From: Casuarina equisetifolia
Lineage: Eukaryota; Streptophyta; Magnoliopsida; Fagales; Casuarinaceae
DNA length: 64,000 nucleotides
Assembly: GCA_028551475.1 (NCBI GenBank)
Contig: CM052360.1
Location: forward strand, 24,436,682 to 24,500,681
Direction of reading: 5' to 3'
The translations under genes and the position numbers were made by a program. The first letter of the stretch is position 1. Every line of letters starts with the position of its first letter. Shown one piece after another: positions 22,205-34,600 of the stretch. Under the pieces are notes generated by a model that was not told where the DNA came from, made no database searches, and saw only the letters and a program-made list of their open reading frames with translations.

Positions 22205-22830
22205 TAAAGAAAAGTCGTTCGGTATCTTGGCCTGTGAAGCAAATGTAAAGTTGACTCGCCCAAATCCTTCCCGGAAATTTGCTAAATCCTACATAGGCTA
22301 TCTGCAGCTCTTCTAAATCAATCACGGGTTGTCAAATTATGTATCAAATTAGCTTTTTCTTCATAGAGTGAGCTGCACAGCATGCCAAACTGCAGACCAG
22401 GTGAAGCATATTTTTATTGTGCAAGATCATGCTTCGACTTGCAAATGATAAAACCTTTCGCGAAGAAACTCGGTCAAATGAAATAAAAATCGATAAAGCA
22501 CTTGGAAACTTCTAACCAGTATAAAAAGAACAGAGAACCTCGACCAAATGGAAAGAGAGCAAATTGGAGAATGAAGCAAAATTGTTTCCTATTACTTTCT
22601 GGATGAAATACAAAACTGTTGCGAAAGCAAAGATCAAAACAAAAGTTTAACAAAATATAAAAAAATAACAAATAAATGCTCTTCTCTTTTAAATTTAACT
22701 TTGTTTATCTTCATTTATTTATTTTTTCTAATTTTCATCATAAATGAAATAACAATAAAGGAAATAATTTCAAAGAAATGATTAACGAACTTGATTTTAC
22801 ATTAATGCTTCATTTCTGGTTTCATATACA
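22205..22830. repeat. Copy of the 4720-5260 repeat
   Basis: The words AAAAGTCGTTCGG.ATCTTGGC, GATCATGCTTCGA and TTGGAGAATGAAGCAAAATTG are nearly identical to 4720-5260. Its junction with DC1 sequence at 22204 shows that DC1 coding DNA and upstream repeat recombined. Confidence 0.65.
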
Positions 22831-23340
22831 TACTCCTTCATTCTTTGGCTTTGTTCTTTTCTTTGTTCACACATCTTGAGCGCCGTTTGATGGAAAAGAT
22901 CTCCAGAATAGTCGCACAAAGGTAGTTAACGAAGAAGTTCTTGTAGTCTGGTACTAACTGAACTCAATCGTTATGAGAGCTCGATAGGATCTGCTACATG
23001 CATTAGCATTACCACTCAGATCAATGTAGCTTTATTCCTCCGTGATGAAGAAATGCAGATAACGTGCAGAATTGGAATCTAAAAGGCTTTCAACATTGTT
23101 GTCTCGGGAGTTTTACCCAAGTAATTTGGATGCTAGAGACAGAGACCGCAGTAATGTTACCAAGAGGATCCTTCTTGGTTTTCAAGTATTTTTTTGGTTA
23201 GGTATTGATGAATTTTTCAGTAAGGCTAAGGCAATCAAAGAGTATCTTGCATTAACAATAATTATCAACAATAGGAGAAGACAACTTTAAATTATAAAAC
23301 TATAAGACAAACCTTTGATGCCACCTTAAGCTATTATACT
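22831..23340. repeat. W module copy
   Basis: The words GATGAAGAAATGCAGATAACGTGCAG and GTAATGTTACCAAGAGGATCC match 17270-17400 and 11840-12022. No coding region is supported. Confidence 0.5.
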
Positions 23341-25154
23341 TTAAAACCACAAATATTCACTGCAATCACAATGGACTTGAATGTTACATTGACTGCATTC
23401 AAGAGCGGCATTATACTGAAATTCTCTATTACACAAAGCACATCTAGCATGGTCCTCAATTGTTTGGACAAATTTCAAAGCATGTTGGTAATTTTTCTCA
23501 TGTAAAGTGTTTCCATATTTAATATGTGGATGCTTTCCAAGAACACATTGGATGTGGACAGCAAAATTACATTCCTTACAATAATAAAACCAAACAATTG
23601 GATCTCTTTCTTTTTTGCAAATGAAGCAATAATATTCTTTGGAGTCATTTTCACCTCTATAAGTAAGTTTGAGAAGATGTAGATTGCATGAATGCCTAGT
23701 CATAAGTGAAAGAATTATGCACTTCCAACATAAGTTAAACTGGCAATTAGTGCACCAGAACCTCACCGGCCTTTCACCACAACCATTGCATCTTTCAACA
23801 TAACTCACCACAGCAAGGAAGAGAGGATGCGTATGACTTTCATGGTTAAGCTTTTCCGGAATGAAAAGACATTGAACATCCGAGATTGGCCACCAGCATT
23901 CGTTACAAGCATAGGCGAAGCCATGATGAATATGGTGACAAAAACCACACTGGAACAATTCCATGAATGGTGCCCTTGTAATGACTGTGAGTGGATGTGG
24001 GTGAAATGGGCCCCCCATGATGGTTAGGGGTAGTTTGGTGCATTTACAGTGGAGAAAGAAACTGTAATGCTAACATCTGTAAAATGAGGGAAAGATTATA
24101 AGTAACATACATGCCTCACACCTCTTCTCATCCTGGGGCTCTTCATAGCTAGGATTAATTCATGTCGTTGATGGCTGAAGTGCTTTATCTCTGAAGGACT
24201 TGTTGTCTCCCCCTCCTTTGCATTCAAACCCTCTGCCAAATGAATCACATGTGCTTTGTAGTCTTTGAAATTAATTGATCCCCTCTCATCCTTCCTCTCA
24301 TCTTCATCATATTTTGCACATCCCATGTGCATAATGTAATCACATTGCCGACAATAGTAAGCTCCACATTTTGTATTCACCATTTTATAACAAAAGTTAC
24401 AGAATGCAGAATCCTCTTTCTTGACTCGGAAAACAGAATAAGTGCGAAGGAGAGTGTGTTCATCTGTCTTGACTTTAATGGTGGGTGGAAACATATCACA
24501 ATTACGATGAAGTAAGACTCGACAAACACTACATTGGTAAGCAATACCTTTGCTATCCTCACCACAGGCTTCGCAAGTGAATTGAAGAGGTTTTCGATGG
24601 GGGAAGAGTGCGTGTTGGTCGCAACTATCGGCACTAGTTTGCCAACGAGAAATGCATTTGATGTCCAGGTCAAAATCGCAAGGGAAACAACGATAAAAGA
24701 AAGATCCACTACATTTTTTACGGCAACCATCGCAAAGATTAAATTTTGAAGGCAGTTGAAGAATAAGGGTGTGGTCTAGGTGAAGGGGGTGCTGAATCGC
24801 GTGAGATTGTAGAGTGCAAGATTTATGAAGGAGGAAGGGACACCCGGGGATGGTGCATTTGTAAGCTGGATCAGATACTGATTTTCCGCATCCCAAGCAA
24901 GTTACTTCCTCCTTGCCATTATTCCCCACCCCTTCTATGAAGATCAAGTGATGTCTGTCTTTAAAATCATGATATTTAAGCATCGTCTTGGTGCATGATG
25001 CATGTTGGAGAAAGTTGCACTCCAAGCATTTGTAGGAGGGGCATCCAAATACTGGTTTTCTGCATTGCTGGCAAATAGCATTGTTCTTGGTATCACTCAC
25101 CAGCTCTTCGCAGAAGATCAAGTGATGCCATTTACTGCAATCGCCGAACTCCAT
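23341..25154 (-). pseudogene. DC1-domain protein pseudogene (copy 5), almost full length
   Basis: The ATG at 25154 opens MEFGDCSKWHHLIFCEE. About 350 codons stay open through repeated DC1 half domains (CQQC, CLGC, CDGC, CEACGED, CNFC, CRQC, each with H and C partners). A 1-bp deletion near 24147 shifts the frame, and a TAG at 24070-24072 interrupts the next frame. A second open frame (24018-23341, 225 codons) carries the remaining domains (CGFC, CNECWW, CNGCGE, CTNCQFNLC, CFICKKERDP, CALC, ECSQCN) and ends in a natural-looking stop. Total span is about 604 codons. The two halves would be separate truncated products. Confidence 0.88.
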
Positions 25155-25228
25155 CTCTATCTCCCTCTCTTGTGCACACAATCACATAACGAATCCCAAG
25201 AATGTTAGGACTAAAATTTGCGATGGGA

Positions 25229-25319
25229 GCATATGTTTAGCATGACTGATAGGCATTTATCAAACCTGATTATAATTGGTAATAATTTATTTTAATATCT
25301 ATCTCAAAGCATTTATTGA
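25229..25319 (-). promoter_or_regulatory. Conserved block upstream of DC1 copy 5
   Basis: CATATGTTTAGCATGACTGATAG plus TTTATCAAAC and an AT-rich stretch lie 75-165 bp before 25154. It is a diverged version of the block found before other DC1 starts. Confidence 0.4.
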
Positions 25320-25979
25320 AACAAAAATAGGAGAGAAGTAGATAACACGTAGCATCAAACTAGCCAAAATGTTTAAAGTACATGTTAATCAAGACTACAA
25401 ATGTTAAAACAATTGATGAAGTCCTAGAAGGAGAGAGAGTTGCAAAGCTGTTGTAAGATGCAAAGATTGAGCTGTTGATGTTGACTGTAAATGAATGTAA
25501 ATCAAAGAATCACACAGAGATCTTGCCTCTTTTTGGGGTAGGAACCTATTGATTTGCTATACCTCTCAACTATGATGAAGATAATTTATAGACGGTAAAA
25601 TTCTTTTCTTGATTATGAGGTACCTATTTATTCTTTTCTTCTTCTACTTTGCCTCTGTATATTCTTCTTTTTCGTTTCCCATTTTACATGCATTTTTTTT
25701 TTCCGTTGCTTTGTTCTTTCCTTCGCCTCCACATTCTTCGTTTCCTCCCCTCTATCTTCCTTTCCTCTATGTTCTACTACTATGTTCTTTTCTTTGTCTC
25801 TAACGACAGGAATCAATCTCTCCTTGTTTTGGGATATGTTCGAAAGAAAGTTCGTACAATGCATCAAACTTGTAAGCAAATTTAAAGAAAAGTTTATGCT
25901 CAAGTCCTTTACTGAAATCTTCTCATGTAAGTTCTTGAAAATCAAGGTGACTTTCCATCGTGGTTATAGCCAATATGTG
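25320..25979. repeat. P module copy upstream of DC1 copy 5
   Basis: The stretch AATTTATAGACGG near 25576 marks the P start. T/C-rich words follow (TTCTTTTCTTCTTCTACTTTGCC, TCTAACGACAGGAATCAATCTCT). The low-complexity open frames on both strands are not called as genes. Confidence 0.55.
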
Positions 25980-28111
25980 CATAGGCTGGAACTCGTTATG
26001 CGCATGTGTTTATTCTAGGGGGTAACTTAGTCATCAGTAACATTATTTGGTGTTGCTGTCCAAGAAAAAAAAAACACAGCTGGGACTGTTGGAAAATGTT
26101 TATGTTATGTAAGTCTTAGATTATATTGGGCTTGATTAGATATAATAATCTAGATATTGGGGAAGTTAGATCAGGTAATCTAATATTTCAAAGCTTTAGA
26201 CTGTCTGGTTTCACCTTAACCATATTGCAAATTTAGCATGCACATTTTCTGGTCTGCATATAAGAACGAAAACTGAAATCAAGTCTTTCAATGTCTCTTG
26301 CACTTCATCTAATTTGTAAAAGAAGAAAACAGATATTACATGAGTTTGCTGAGAACAAGGGGCGATGTAAGCTGTTGGGGAGTACATGGATTTGTAAAAT
26401 TTATGCTAATTGAATGTAGGTGTGATCCATATCATTGGACATACCGTATGTCTTCACCAGTCCTGGAGTCTTGTTGAGATGAGATGCCTGTGCCTTCAGA
26501 AAGTATGGGAGGTGTTTGCTGTGACTGAAAAACTAAGGAGCACGACAAGAGTGAGCGAAATTGTCCGACTCTGGATTGCGTTTGCAGCGAACGTGGCTTG
26601 GTCAGAGTCTGGTAGTGGAACCGGTAATCAATGAACAGAATATTACAGAGACAGTGATCCTATAACTAGATGTGTCTAAAATTTAAGCTGGAGATGGTAA
26701 ATCTTTTAAACCCTTACCTTTACTTTGCATAGTAATATTGATAGGTAAAAATTCCCTTGTTTTTTCTGTTATTAAATAATTATACTATTGAATGAAAGGG
26801 TGAAGAGGAACAAGTGTTGTCACATTGTGATAGATCACATGCTTGGATGAGCCTTTACAACCTTTTTTCTGGCCCAAGGGCGGTCCATAGAAGTAATTGA
26901 AAAGATCCTACTGATGAAGAAGTACTTAGCTCAATAAATATTATGCAAGCACTATAAGGTTTTCTACCTGCGTTAGCATTAGCAATTGGTTCACTTTAGG
27001 GTAATTTCTTTGTGATCAAGAAATGCAGAGAACATGCAAAATTGGAATCTAAAAGGTTTTCAAAATTTTTGTCTTGGGGGTTTTACCCTGGTGATTGGAT
27101 GCTGGATGCAGAAGCAGAAGTAACGTTATGTGCTTTGTTATGAGCTTGGGAACATGACAGAACTAGAGTCACAAATACTGATTGTTTCATCATCAAGTCA
27201 TTTAAGCGGGCTTTGGTTAAAAGCCATGAGACTCTTGCAGCTTGAGAGTGATTCTCTAAAATGAAGCTCTATTGAGTGTCATTCTCTTCTCAGTGTTGCT
27301 CGCAAGCTTGCTCATAGTCAGCTGATGTTCCTTGCTTTGGTAGCACGGTTGCAATTTCACTTTTGTCTGTTATTGATAGAATTTTAGACCCAGAAAGGTT
27401 GCTCCCACCAAAAAAGTAGAACATAAAGAGTATAATTTTTTTGTATTAGTAACTTTGAAATTTTTAATTGTTATTTGATTCACTAGTAGGCCTTTATCCA
27501 TGCAATGTACATGATTGCCATAACTGAGATTAGTTCACAACTTCATTGTCATATTAGGCCACAAAGAAGTGGATTAGTTCTGTGCTCATTTTTATTTGCA
27601 TTTGATTATAATAGTGCTATAATCTATTTCATGCTAGTTCAATTGTTGAATGTATCAAGAGATCTTTTGTGATGGATTTGTTTAGAGATAACTTTTTTTG
27701 TTCCATAAGTTCTTTTGTTTCCCTATATCAGTTCATATTAGTAACTTCATATTATGGGTGGACATCTAGTGTAAGATTTGACTTAGGAAATGCTTTTTCT
27801 TTGAAAGATTTAGAACAATGCATGAGAAGAAACTGTTTGTTGTACAGTTTTTCATAACTATCTATGTTCATTATTGATGTTCTTCCTCATATTTTCCATG
27901 CATCCAAATGTGTTAACAGTCCAACTACATTGAGAGTATGACAAATGAAAACAAACTTATACTCTATCGGCTATAAGAGCAAGCCACTGTTGGACTATTG
28001 AACACCAATAGGCATCGGCTTTAATTACATCTTCATTTTAGCTTCTTTTCTAGTTCTTTCGTCACAAAAGATTTATCTCTGAGAAAAGTTGAGTCTTAAC
28101 TTTCATGCCTT
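25980..28111. repeat. Segmental duplication A, right copy
   Basis: This is collinear with 16340-18340 at roughly 9.6-9.8 kb spacing, with many small indels and substitutions, so the duplication is old. It contains the decayed peptide paralogue (26300-26581), a W copy near 27010 and the words GTAGGCCTTTATCCATGCA. It leads into the S copy at 28112. Confidence 0.65.
26300..26581 (-). pseudogene. Decayed paralogue of the small secreted-peptide gene
   Basis: The minus strand aligns with 16745-16425. SRTISLTLVVLL parallels SRTIALTFVILT, and SSQQDSRTGED parallels SSQQDSSTGED. The start codon is ACG where the other copy has ATG (26581-26579), and a 1-bp insertion shifts the frame after about 15 codons. 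The GTATG donor context is kept. Confidence 0.55.
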
Positions 28112-28496
28112 CTACAGCTGATTTGCAGCTTGGCCTAGAATGTTTAACATTAGGGGCAGAGAAAAGTGGAATGCGTGGAAGGCTGTTAAAGGTAATGTTT
28201 CCTCTTGGGTTAGAACAACATAGTTTCCTCTTTGTTGCACAATGACCTATGTTAGCAAAAAAAACTTATTATTATCAGTATTAATGTTGTACTCACTCCT
28301 TAGTAATTTGTATATGTAAAGAAAACTAACCTGAATAGCATCTAGTGCCGCATGTCCAGCAGCCTAAACCTCTCATAAATTGGGGGTCAGTCCCAAAGCC
28401 ACACAAGAGCCAAGCCAAAAATGCCCAACCTCTGCCATACAAGGAATGCATACGTGGAACCATTCCTGGATCCAAATTTGGCTGGAATTTGGCCAT
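28112..28496 (-). pseudogene. S family copy 3, best-preserved two-exon gene of unknown function
   Basis: The ATG at 28496 opens MAKFQPNLDPGMVPRMHSLY, then GRGWAFLAWLLCGFGTDPQF, and then shifts frame relative to the GGQAAG words of copies 1 and 2. A CAG|GTTAG donor, an intron and a CTAACATAG acceptor lead to exon 2 (28246-28112). That exon is fully open for 44 codons (VIVQQRGNYVVLTQEE... to LGQAANQL) and ends in TAG in the matching phase. Both exons are hydrophobic in part, suggesting a small membrane protein. No family is recognised. Confidence 0.5.
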
Positions 28497-29340
28497 CAAT
28501 GATTTCCTTTACTGTACGAGGAAAAGTGAGAAATTTTTAGATAATGTCAAACTATAAGAAATTTTTAGATAATGGACATGTAAGCCTCTTATATTAATTT
28601 GGCCTTGATTGTAATGAGGAAAAGTGAGAGAAATAGTAGGAAGTTAGACCAAGTACACAAATACTTTAGAGTTTTAGGCTATCCAAGTTTATTATTATTA
28701 TTTGTAACTTTAATATTAGCTTGAATTTTCTTATCCACTTGTATTGTATGGGATTGTAAAGTTTTTTTATTTGCAAATTGTGCAGTTGTTAAGGCTATTG
28801 TTAAACCAAATTCGGCTGTAGAATTCCAACTAACTACAAAGAATGTTTGAAATATTTTGGATGAAGTCCAACCTTTTCCCAATTCAGAGATTGATTCCTA
28901 TCCAAGTTCTATTATGACATTAAAAATCGGCATTTAGAGGTATTTCAATGGAAAAGATCGAATAAATAGTGGCAATGAAACCAGTTGCTGATAAAGAACC
29001 TTAATCATACCATCCACTTCTTTAAATGCTTTAGCTGAACAATGTCAAACTCTTAGATATTCAGTAACTATTCCAAATAAACTGTGAGTTTCCAAGTCAA
29101 ATATACTTATGAAGTCTACTACAATTTTGCATCCAATTAACCTTTTCTCGATACTGTAATCCGCAAAGCTTGCCAAATGCAAAATTCTAGCGGGAAAGGT
29201 TTATGAAAAAAGTCGGTCAAAAGAAGCCCCATTGTAATCCAAGTTGCCTACTTGACTCTCCAGCAAGATTTGTCTGGAAACATTAATTTTCTTTATTCAG
29301 TCCAACCTTGCTTTTCACTTTGCAATCTATGTATCCTCCC
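28497..29340. repeat. S flank and V module copy
   Basis: The part 28540-28900 matches 19030-19520 and 2000-2310. A V copy follows at 28970-29340 (AAATGCTTTAGCTGAACAATGTC). I see no coding region. Confidence 0.5.
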
Positions 29341-29930
29341 AAAATTTGTCCATATAAAATATATATGATTTGTTTTTTTTTTTTTGGAATAACAAATAGC
29401 TTTTTATTTGGTGGTATTCCAGAGGATATCACTCCCAAATTTGAACAAAGTTTCGCTTTTAATAGAAATATTTGATGTTAAACGTAATGTGTAATTCTCA
29501 TAAAGCAATGCCAATTTAGTATGAGCCTTTGCTAATTGTCAATCACAATATCAATCTTAAGTAACAACATTGAAAGGGAAAGGCATCTTTTAGAAACTCT
29601 TTGCACCTATTTTCTTCCAATTCCTTTGTTTTATATTGAGTCCCTTGTTTACTGCACCGAAGGAACTTCATCAGTAAGCTTCAGCGCCGCTTTCTTCTCT
29701 ACAAGGGAATACACGAGTTGGAGAATTCCTTGGCAGTGATTACTAGGCATAACTTTTAAGCATGTCTTGCATACTACAGTCCACGTCAAGCTTCCATTGA
29801 AACAGAGAAGGTTGCGTGCTGTCGCCATGCATGCACATGTAAGGGTGGACACTTTTGAGCCATATTTCAATACTTCCAGTGCAATATTGAAGATTGTGTG
29901 ATTCTTCAACACAATCACTTCCCATTGTCA
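29341..29930 (-). pseudogene. X family copy 2, decayed coding fragment
   Basis: An 89-codon minus frame (29918-29649) reads MIVLKNHTIFNIALEVLKYG, CACMATARNLLCFNGSL, VVCKTCLKVM and KKAALKLTDEVPSVQ. It is the longest version of the X coding piece (others near 20500 and 51340). Its helical, Leu-rich character could fit an ARM/HEAT-like repeat, but that is a guess. Confidence 0.4.
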
Positions 29931-30247
29931 GGTTAGATCTATGTGGAACGAGTCTGCATACTTTTATCGGATTCAGTTTGTGTCCGTAGAGTTGGAAGAT
30001 AAACGCAGATCATGCAATAAACATACATAAAAAAATTATCAAGAAAATTGAGAATTTTATGTGATTTAGGATAAATCAATTTTGACAACTTTCAAGGAGC
30101 AATTTGTTTTACATATATAGGTATTAATTATATGTAACAGTTTTAATATTATTTGTTGAAATAATAAAATTGTGTTCTTTTAGCTTAATCATATATAGAA
30201 ACATAATAATTAATTTAACTAGCCAAAGGAAGAAAAGTTACACTACT
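29931..30247. other. AT-rich spacer, nothing recognised
   Basis: There is no ORF of note and no strong second copy elsewhere in the window. It ends at the DC1 stop codon at 30248. Confidence 0.4.
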
Positions 30248-31174
30248 TTAAGAAATATAAAAATTGTTACAATTATAGTGGATCTGAATGTTACACTGAG
30301 TGCATTCAAGAGCCACATTATTCCAAAAATACTTTATTACAAAAAGCACATAGTTTCTTACTTGTTTGGCCAAATTTCAAAGGATGTTGGTGGTTCTCCT
30401 TGTACAGAATATTTCTGAATTTAATATGAGGATTCTTTCCTAGAGTACAATGGATATAGATGGCAAAATCACATTCCTTACAAAACTCTTCTTTTTTCGC
30501 AAATGAAGCAATAAGATTCTCCAAAGTTATCTTCACATTTATAAATGAGTTTGAGAAGATGTAGATCACATGGATGCCTAGTCACAAGTGGAAGAATTAC
30601 GCACTTCCTACATAAGTTGAACTGGCAATCAGTGCACCGGAACTTCACCCACTTTGTGCCACAACCATTGCATTCTTCGTCATTATCAAAAGCAAGGAAG
30701 AGAGGATACGTATGACTTTCCTGGTTAAGCTTTTCCGAAATGAAAAGACATTGAACACATCGATCATCCCACCCATCCCGCGGACATTTGTTACAAGCAT
30801 AGGCAAAGCCATGACGTATGTGTGAACAATCTATGCAACGGAACAATTCAGTGAACGGTGCCTTTGTAACGACCGTGAGTGGATGTGGGTGGCATGGGCC
30901 TCTTGTAATAGTTTGGGGTAGTTTGGCACATTTATGGTGAAGAAAGAAAGTGCAGTGTTGACAACTATAAAATGGGGCAAAGATTATGGGAAGCATGCAT
31001 GCCTCACACCTTTTCTCATCCTCGGGCTCTTCATCATTGAGGATTAATTCATGTTCCTCATGACTAAACTAAGAAAAGAAATACTCCTTGCCGACAAACA
31101 TCACATCTTTCACTACTCCATCCTCTCCGGAGTTGGAGAGCTGAGATGTGGTCTGGTTGTTCCGCATGATGATG
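30248..31174 (-). pseudogene. DC1-domain pseudogene (copy 6), 3' part beyond the gypsy insertion
   Basis: From 31174 leftwards the frame reads HHHHAEQ, SERCDVCRQG and then a stop. After a gap, CEACMLPIIFAPF starts a 172-codon open frame (30996-30478) with CQHC, KCAKLPQT, CIDCSH, CNKCPRD, CNGCGT, CTDCQFNLC and CFICEK. A frameshift with loss of about 12 codons joins CKECDFAIYIHC and CAFC. A final 1-bp indel precedes CTQCNIQIHYNC and stop at 30250-30248. The 5' part of the same gene lies at 35883-36393, across the retrotransposon. Confidence 0.85.
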
Positions 31175-31179
31175 ATCTA
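31175..31179. repeat. Target-site duplication ATCTA, left
   Basis: ATCTA lies directly before the TG that starts the left LTR. The same ATCTA is at 35878-35882, directly after the CA that ends the right LTR. Confidence 0.9.
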
Positions 31180-31698
31180 TGATACAACTACGTGGCCGAC
31201 AAGCACGGACTATTACCATGCAGTACACCAGCTGGCATGTAAGCACTACAAGCACAACAGAAGACGTACACGCGTGGTGAACTGTTCCAGGAAAGGACGT
31301 GGTTGTTATCATCCGTATGTTATTTGTTTGCTTTGCTTTTTTGTAGTAGGCAGCGTGGAACACTCATCCTAAATGAGTATTTGTAATCCGCTTTAAGAGT
31401 AGGACTGGGTACGAGCTTGCAGGCTAGTGGGGGACATGTAATCTGCATAGCAGAAATTTTGACAGCTGCGGACTGGAAACTTCCAAAACCAAAGCTTGTA
31501 TTTAAAGTAACGAAGCACAATGAACGAGGAGGCAAGTTTCCCAACGTTTTACTAGGAGGTCCGGTTCTCCCTCAATAGAGGCCGATTATCTATTTGGTTC
31601 TCACCTTCTCTTCCCGTTGCTATCCATATCTCAGTCATCATAGCTCGTAAAAAGAAACATCCCAACTTCCAACTGGAAGACCGACCTTTCAGCCATCT
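31180..31698 (+). repeat. 5' LTR of the gypsy element, 3'-truncated
   Basis: This matches 35327-35845. The match ends near AGCC at about 31695, after which this copy reads straight into gag-pol coding sequence (PIKRLSLEEM). About 35 bp at the LTR end and the tRNA primer site are absent. Confidence 0.85.
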
Positions 31699-31699
31699 C

Positions 31700-34600
31700 T
31701 TCCAATCAAACGTCTTTCTCTTGAAGAAATGCGAGATCGTCGTGCTCGTGGACTTTGCTACAATTGCGATGAACGCTATAGCCCCTCTCACCGCTGTAAG
31801 CGTCTTTTTTGGCTTGAAGCTGCCTCTGTGGATGAGCTCCTCGACCCTGAGCTTCCTTCCAATGACAACGATACGTTAGCCACCATTCCTGAAATTTCTC
31901 TTAGTGCCATTTATGGCATTACCAGCCCTCAAACCATGAAAATATTCGGCACTATTGCTCCGCACAAAACTAAGGTGCTTTGCCTCATTGATAGTGGCAG
32001 CACCCATAACTTTGTTGCTGAGGATGTGGCCCAACGCCTTGGACTTTCCCCTTCTCATGAAGGTGTTTTGGCTGTTAAGGTGGCTAATGGAGCTCGTGTC
32101 TTTAGTTCTGGCCTCTGCCGAGGAGTCCCTATTACCCTTCAGGGTCATGTTTTTCTTGTGGACCTTCGTGTTATGAAGCTGGAAGGCACAGACCTTGTGT
32201 TAGGCGTCCAATGGCTTTATACTCTCAGCAAAACAGTATGGGACTTTGCTAACCTCCGCTTGGAGTTTGTCCATGATGGCCGTCAGGTAGAGCTCCAAGG
32301 AATAACTTCCTCTAGTCCTCGCCTTGTGGAAGGCACTAAGTTTGGCAAGGTCTTGTGTAAAGAAGGCCTGGGGTTATTACTTCAAATTTCTGCGATGGCT
32401 GTCACTCCTGACTTGTCTCAACCGGATCCCATGCATGCAGTCCCCCCAGAGCTTCGCCCCTTGCTCCAAGAATTTGCTGATCTGTTTCAAGAACCCTATG
32501 GCCTACCACCTTTTCGATCTTACAACCACAACATCCCCCTTCGAGATGACAGCAAACTGGTTGTTGTTCGTCCCTATTGGTACCCTCACTTCCAGAAAGA
32601 GGAAATTGAGAAAATCGTTCGTGATTTGCTTTCTTCTGGAGTCATTCGCCCCAGCACCAGTCCCTATTCCTCTCCTGTTCTTTTGGTTAAGAAGAAGGAC
32701 CATTCTTGGTGCATGTGCGTGGATTATCGTGCACTTAACCAAGAAACTATCAAGGATAAGTTTCCAATCCCTACTGTTGATGAACTTCTGGATGAACTAC
32801 ATGGTGCAATGGTGTTTTCCAAGCTAGATCTTCGTTCCGGCTACCATCAAATCCGCATGAATCCTTGTGATGTCCCAAAAACTGCTTTTCGGACTCACTA
32901 TGGCCATTTCGAATTTCTAGTTATGCCCTTTGGGTTAACTAATGCCCCTTCTACCTTTCAAGCTACCATGAACACAGTCTTTCAACCTTTCCTTCAAAAA
33001 TTCATGCTTGTTTTTTTTTATGATATTTTAATCTATAGTGCTAGCTGGGACGCTCATTTGCATCACTTGCGGATGGCTTTTGATACGTTGTGGCAACATC
33101 ACTTGTTTGTTAAATTGTCCAAGTGTGCATTCGGTCAACCAGAAATTCATTTTCTTGGCCACATTGTGAGTCATGCTGGCCTTGGCATGGAAGAGGATAA
33201 AATCAAAGCTATTGTAGCTTGGCCAAGACCCTCCACTGTGAAAGCTCTTCGTGGCTTTTTAGGCCTTTCTGGCTATTACTGCCGATTTATCCGTCATTAT
33301 GGCCTCATTGCTCGACCACTCACTGATCTTTTGAAGAAGGATGGCTTCCATTGGACAGATGTTGCCACTGCGGCCTTTCTTCAACTCAAATAAGCTATCA
33401 CAACAGCTCCATTGCTCGCCCTTCCAGACTTCAGTAAGCCCTTTGTGGTTGAATGTGATGCTTCCGACACTGGAATTGGTGGTGTTCTTTCTCAAGACAA
33501 ACGTCCTATTGCCTTTTTCAGTCAACCATTGAACAAACGGCACCAACTCCTTTCCACTTATGAACAAGAAATGGCAGCCTTGGTTCTCATCGTCCAGAAG
33601 TGGCGGCATTATCTTCTTGGAAGACGCTTTATTGTGCGTACTGATCATCATAGTTTAAAGTACCTTTGGGATCAACGTCTGTCCACTCCTGCACAACAAA
33701 AAGCTTTAGCCAAACTCATGGGCTATGATTTCGTTATTGAATATCGCCCTGGGAAAGAGAACACCATCGCTGATGCTTTGTCACGACGTGCGGAACTTTG
33801 TTTCACTGCCTCCCTTCTCTCACCTTGTTTTAATGAGATATCTTCTCCCCTCTTGACCTCCACAGACATGTTTGCCATTTCCACACCCATTCCTGCATGG
33901 CTTTAACCCATCCGGCAAGAGGTGGCCACCAACCCAGAACTTCAACTTGTGGTTTAACGAATCCAAACTGACGAGGCTGTGGGCCCCTGGGCGTATTGTG
34001 ATGGTCTTATCTTCTTTAAGGACCGCATATATCTCCTTCGGGCATCCCCTCTCCTCCAAGTTATCATTGGTGAGTTCCATCATGGGACCCATGAAGGCTA
34101 TCTCAAAACAGTTCAGCACATTCGTGAAGTTTTTTATTGGCCCAAGATGCGGCATGATATCAAGCATTTTGTCTAGAGCTGTGTTACTTACCAACGTAAC
34201 AAAAGTGAACATCTTTCTCCACTTGGTCTCCTTCAACCTCTTCCAATCCCTACCCAAGTTTGGACTGACTTATCTATGGACTTCATCGATGGCCTTCCAC
34301 TTTCCCATGGTAAAAACACTATCTTGGTTGTCGTTGATCGTTTTTCCAAGTATGGCCATTTTCTGGCTTTGAGCCATCCCTATTCAGCACCTACCATTGC
34401 CCATCTTTTCTTTACGGAAATTTTCAAACATTATGGTATGCCTCAAAGCATTGTTTGTGATCGGGGTCCCACCTTCACTAGTGTGTTCTGGCGTGAACTA
34501 TTTCGGTTACAGGGTGTTAGTTTTAAATTTTCCTCAGCCTATCATCCTCAGTCGGACGGCCAAACCGAAGTCCTCAACAGATCTCTTGAAATGTACCTTC

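Noticed and set aside
24018..24150. An intron that would join the two halves of DC1 copy 5
   Set aside because: Coding homology to the 53-kb copy continues without a gap through this stretch, so a 1-bp deletion plus a TAG explains it better than splicing.
25609..25945. Overlapping ORFs of 64-105 codons on both strands
   Set aside because: They are low-complexity frames through the pyrimidine-rich P module, and the frames are not kept in other P copies.
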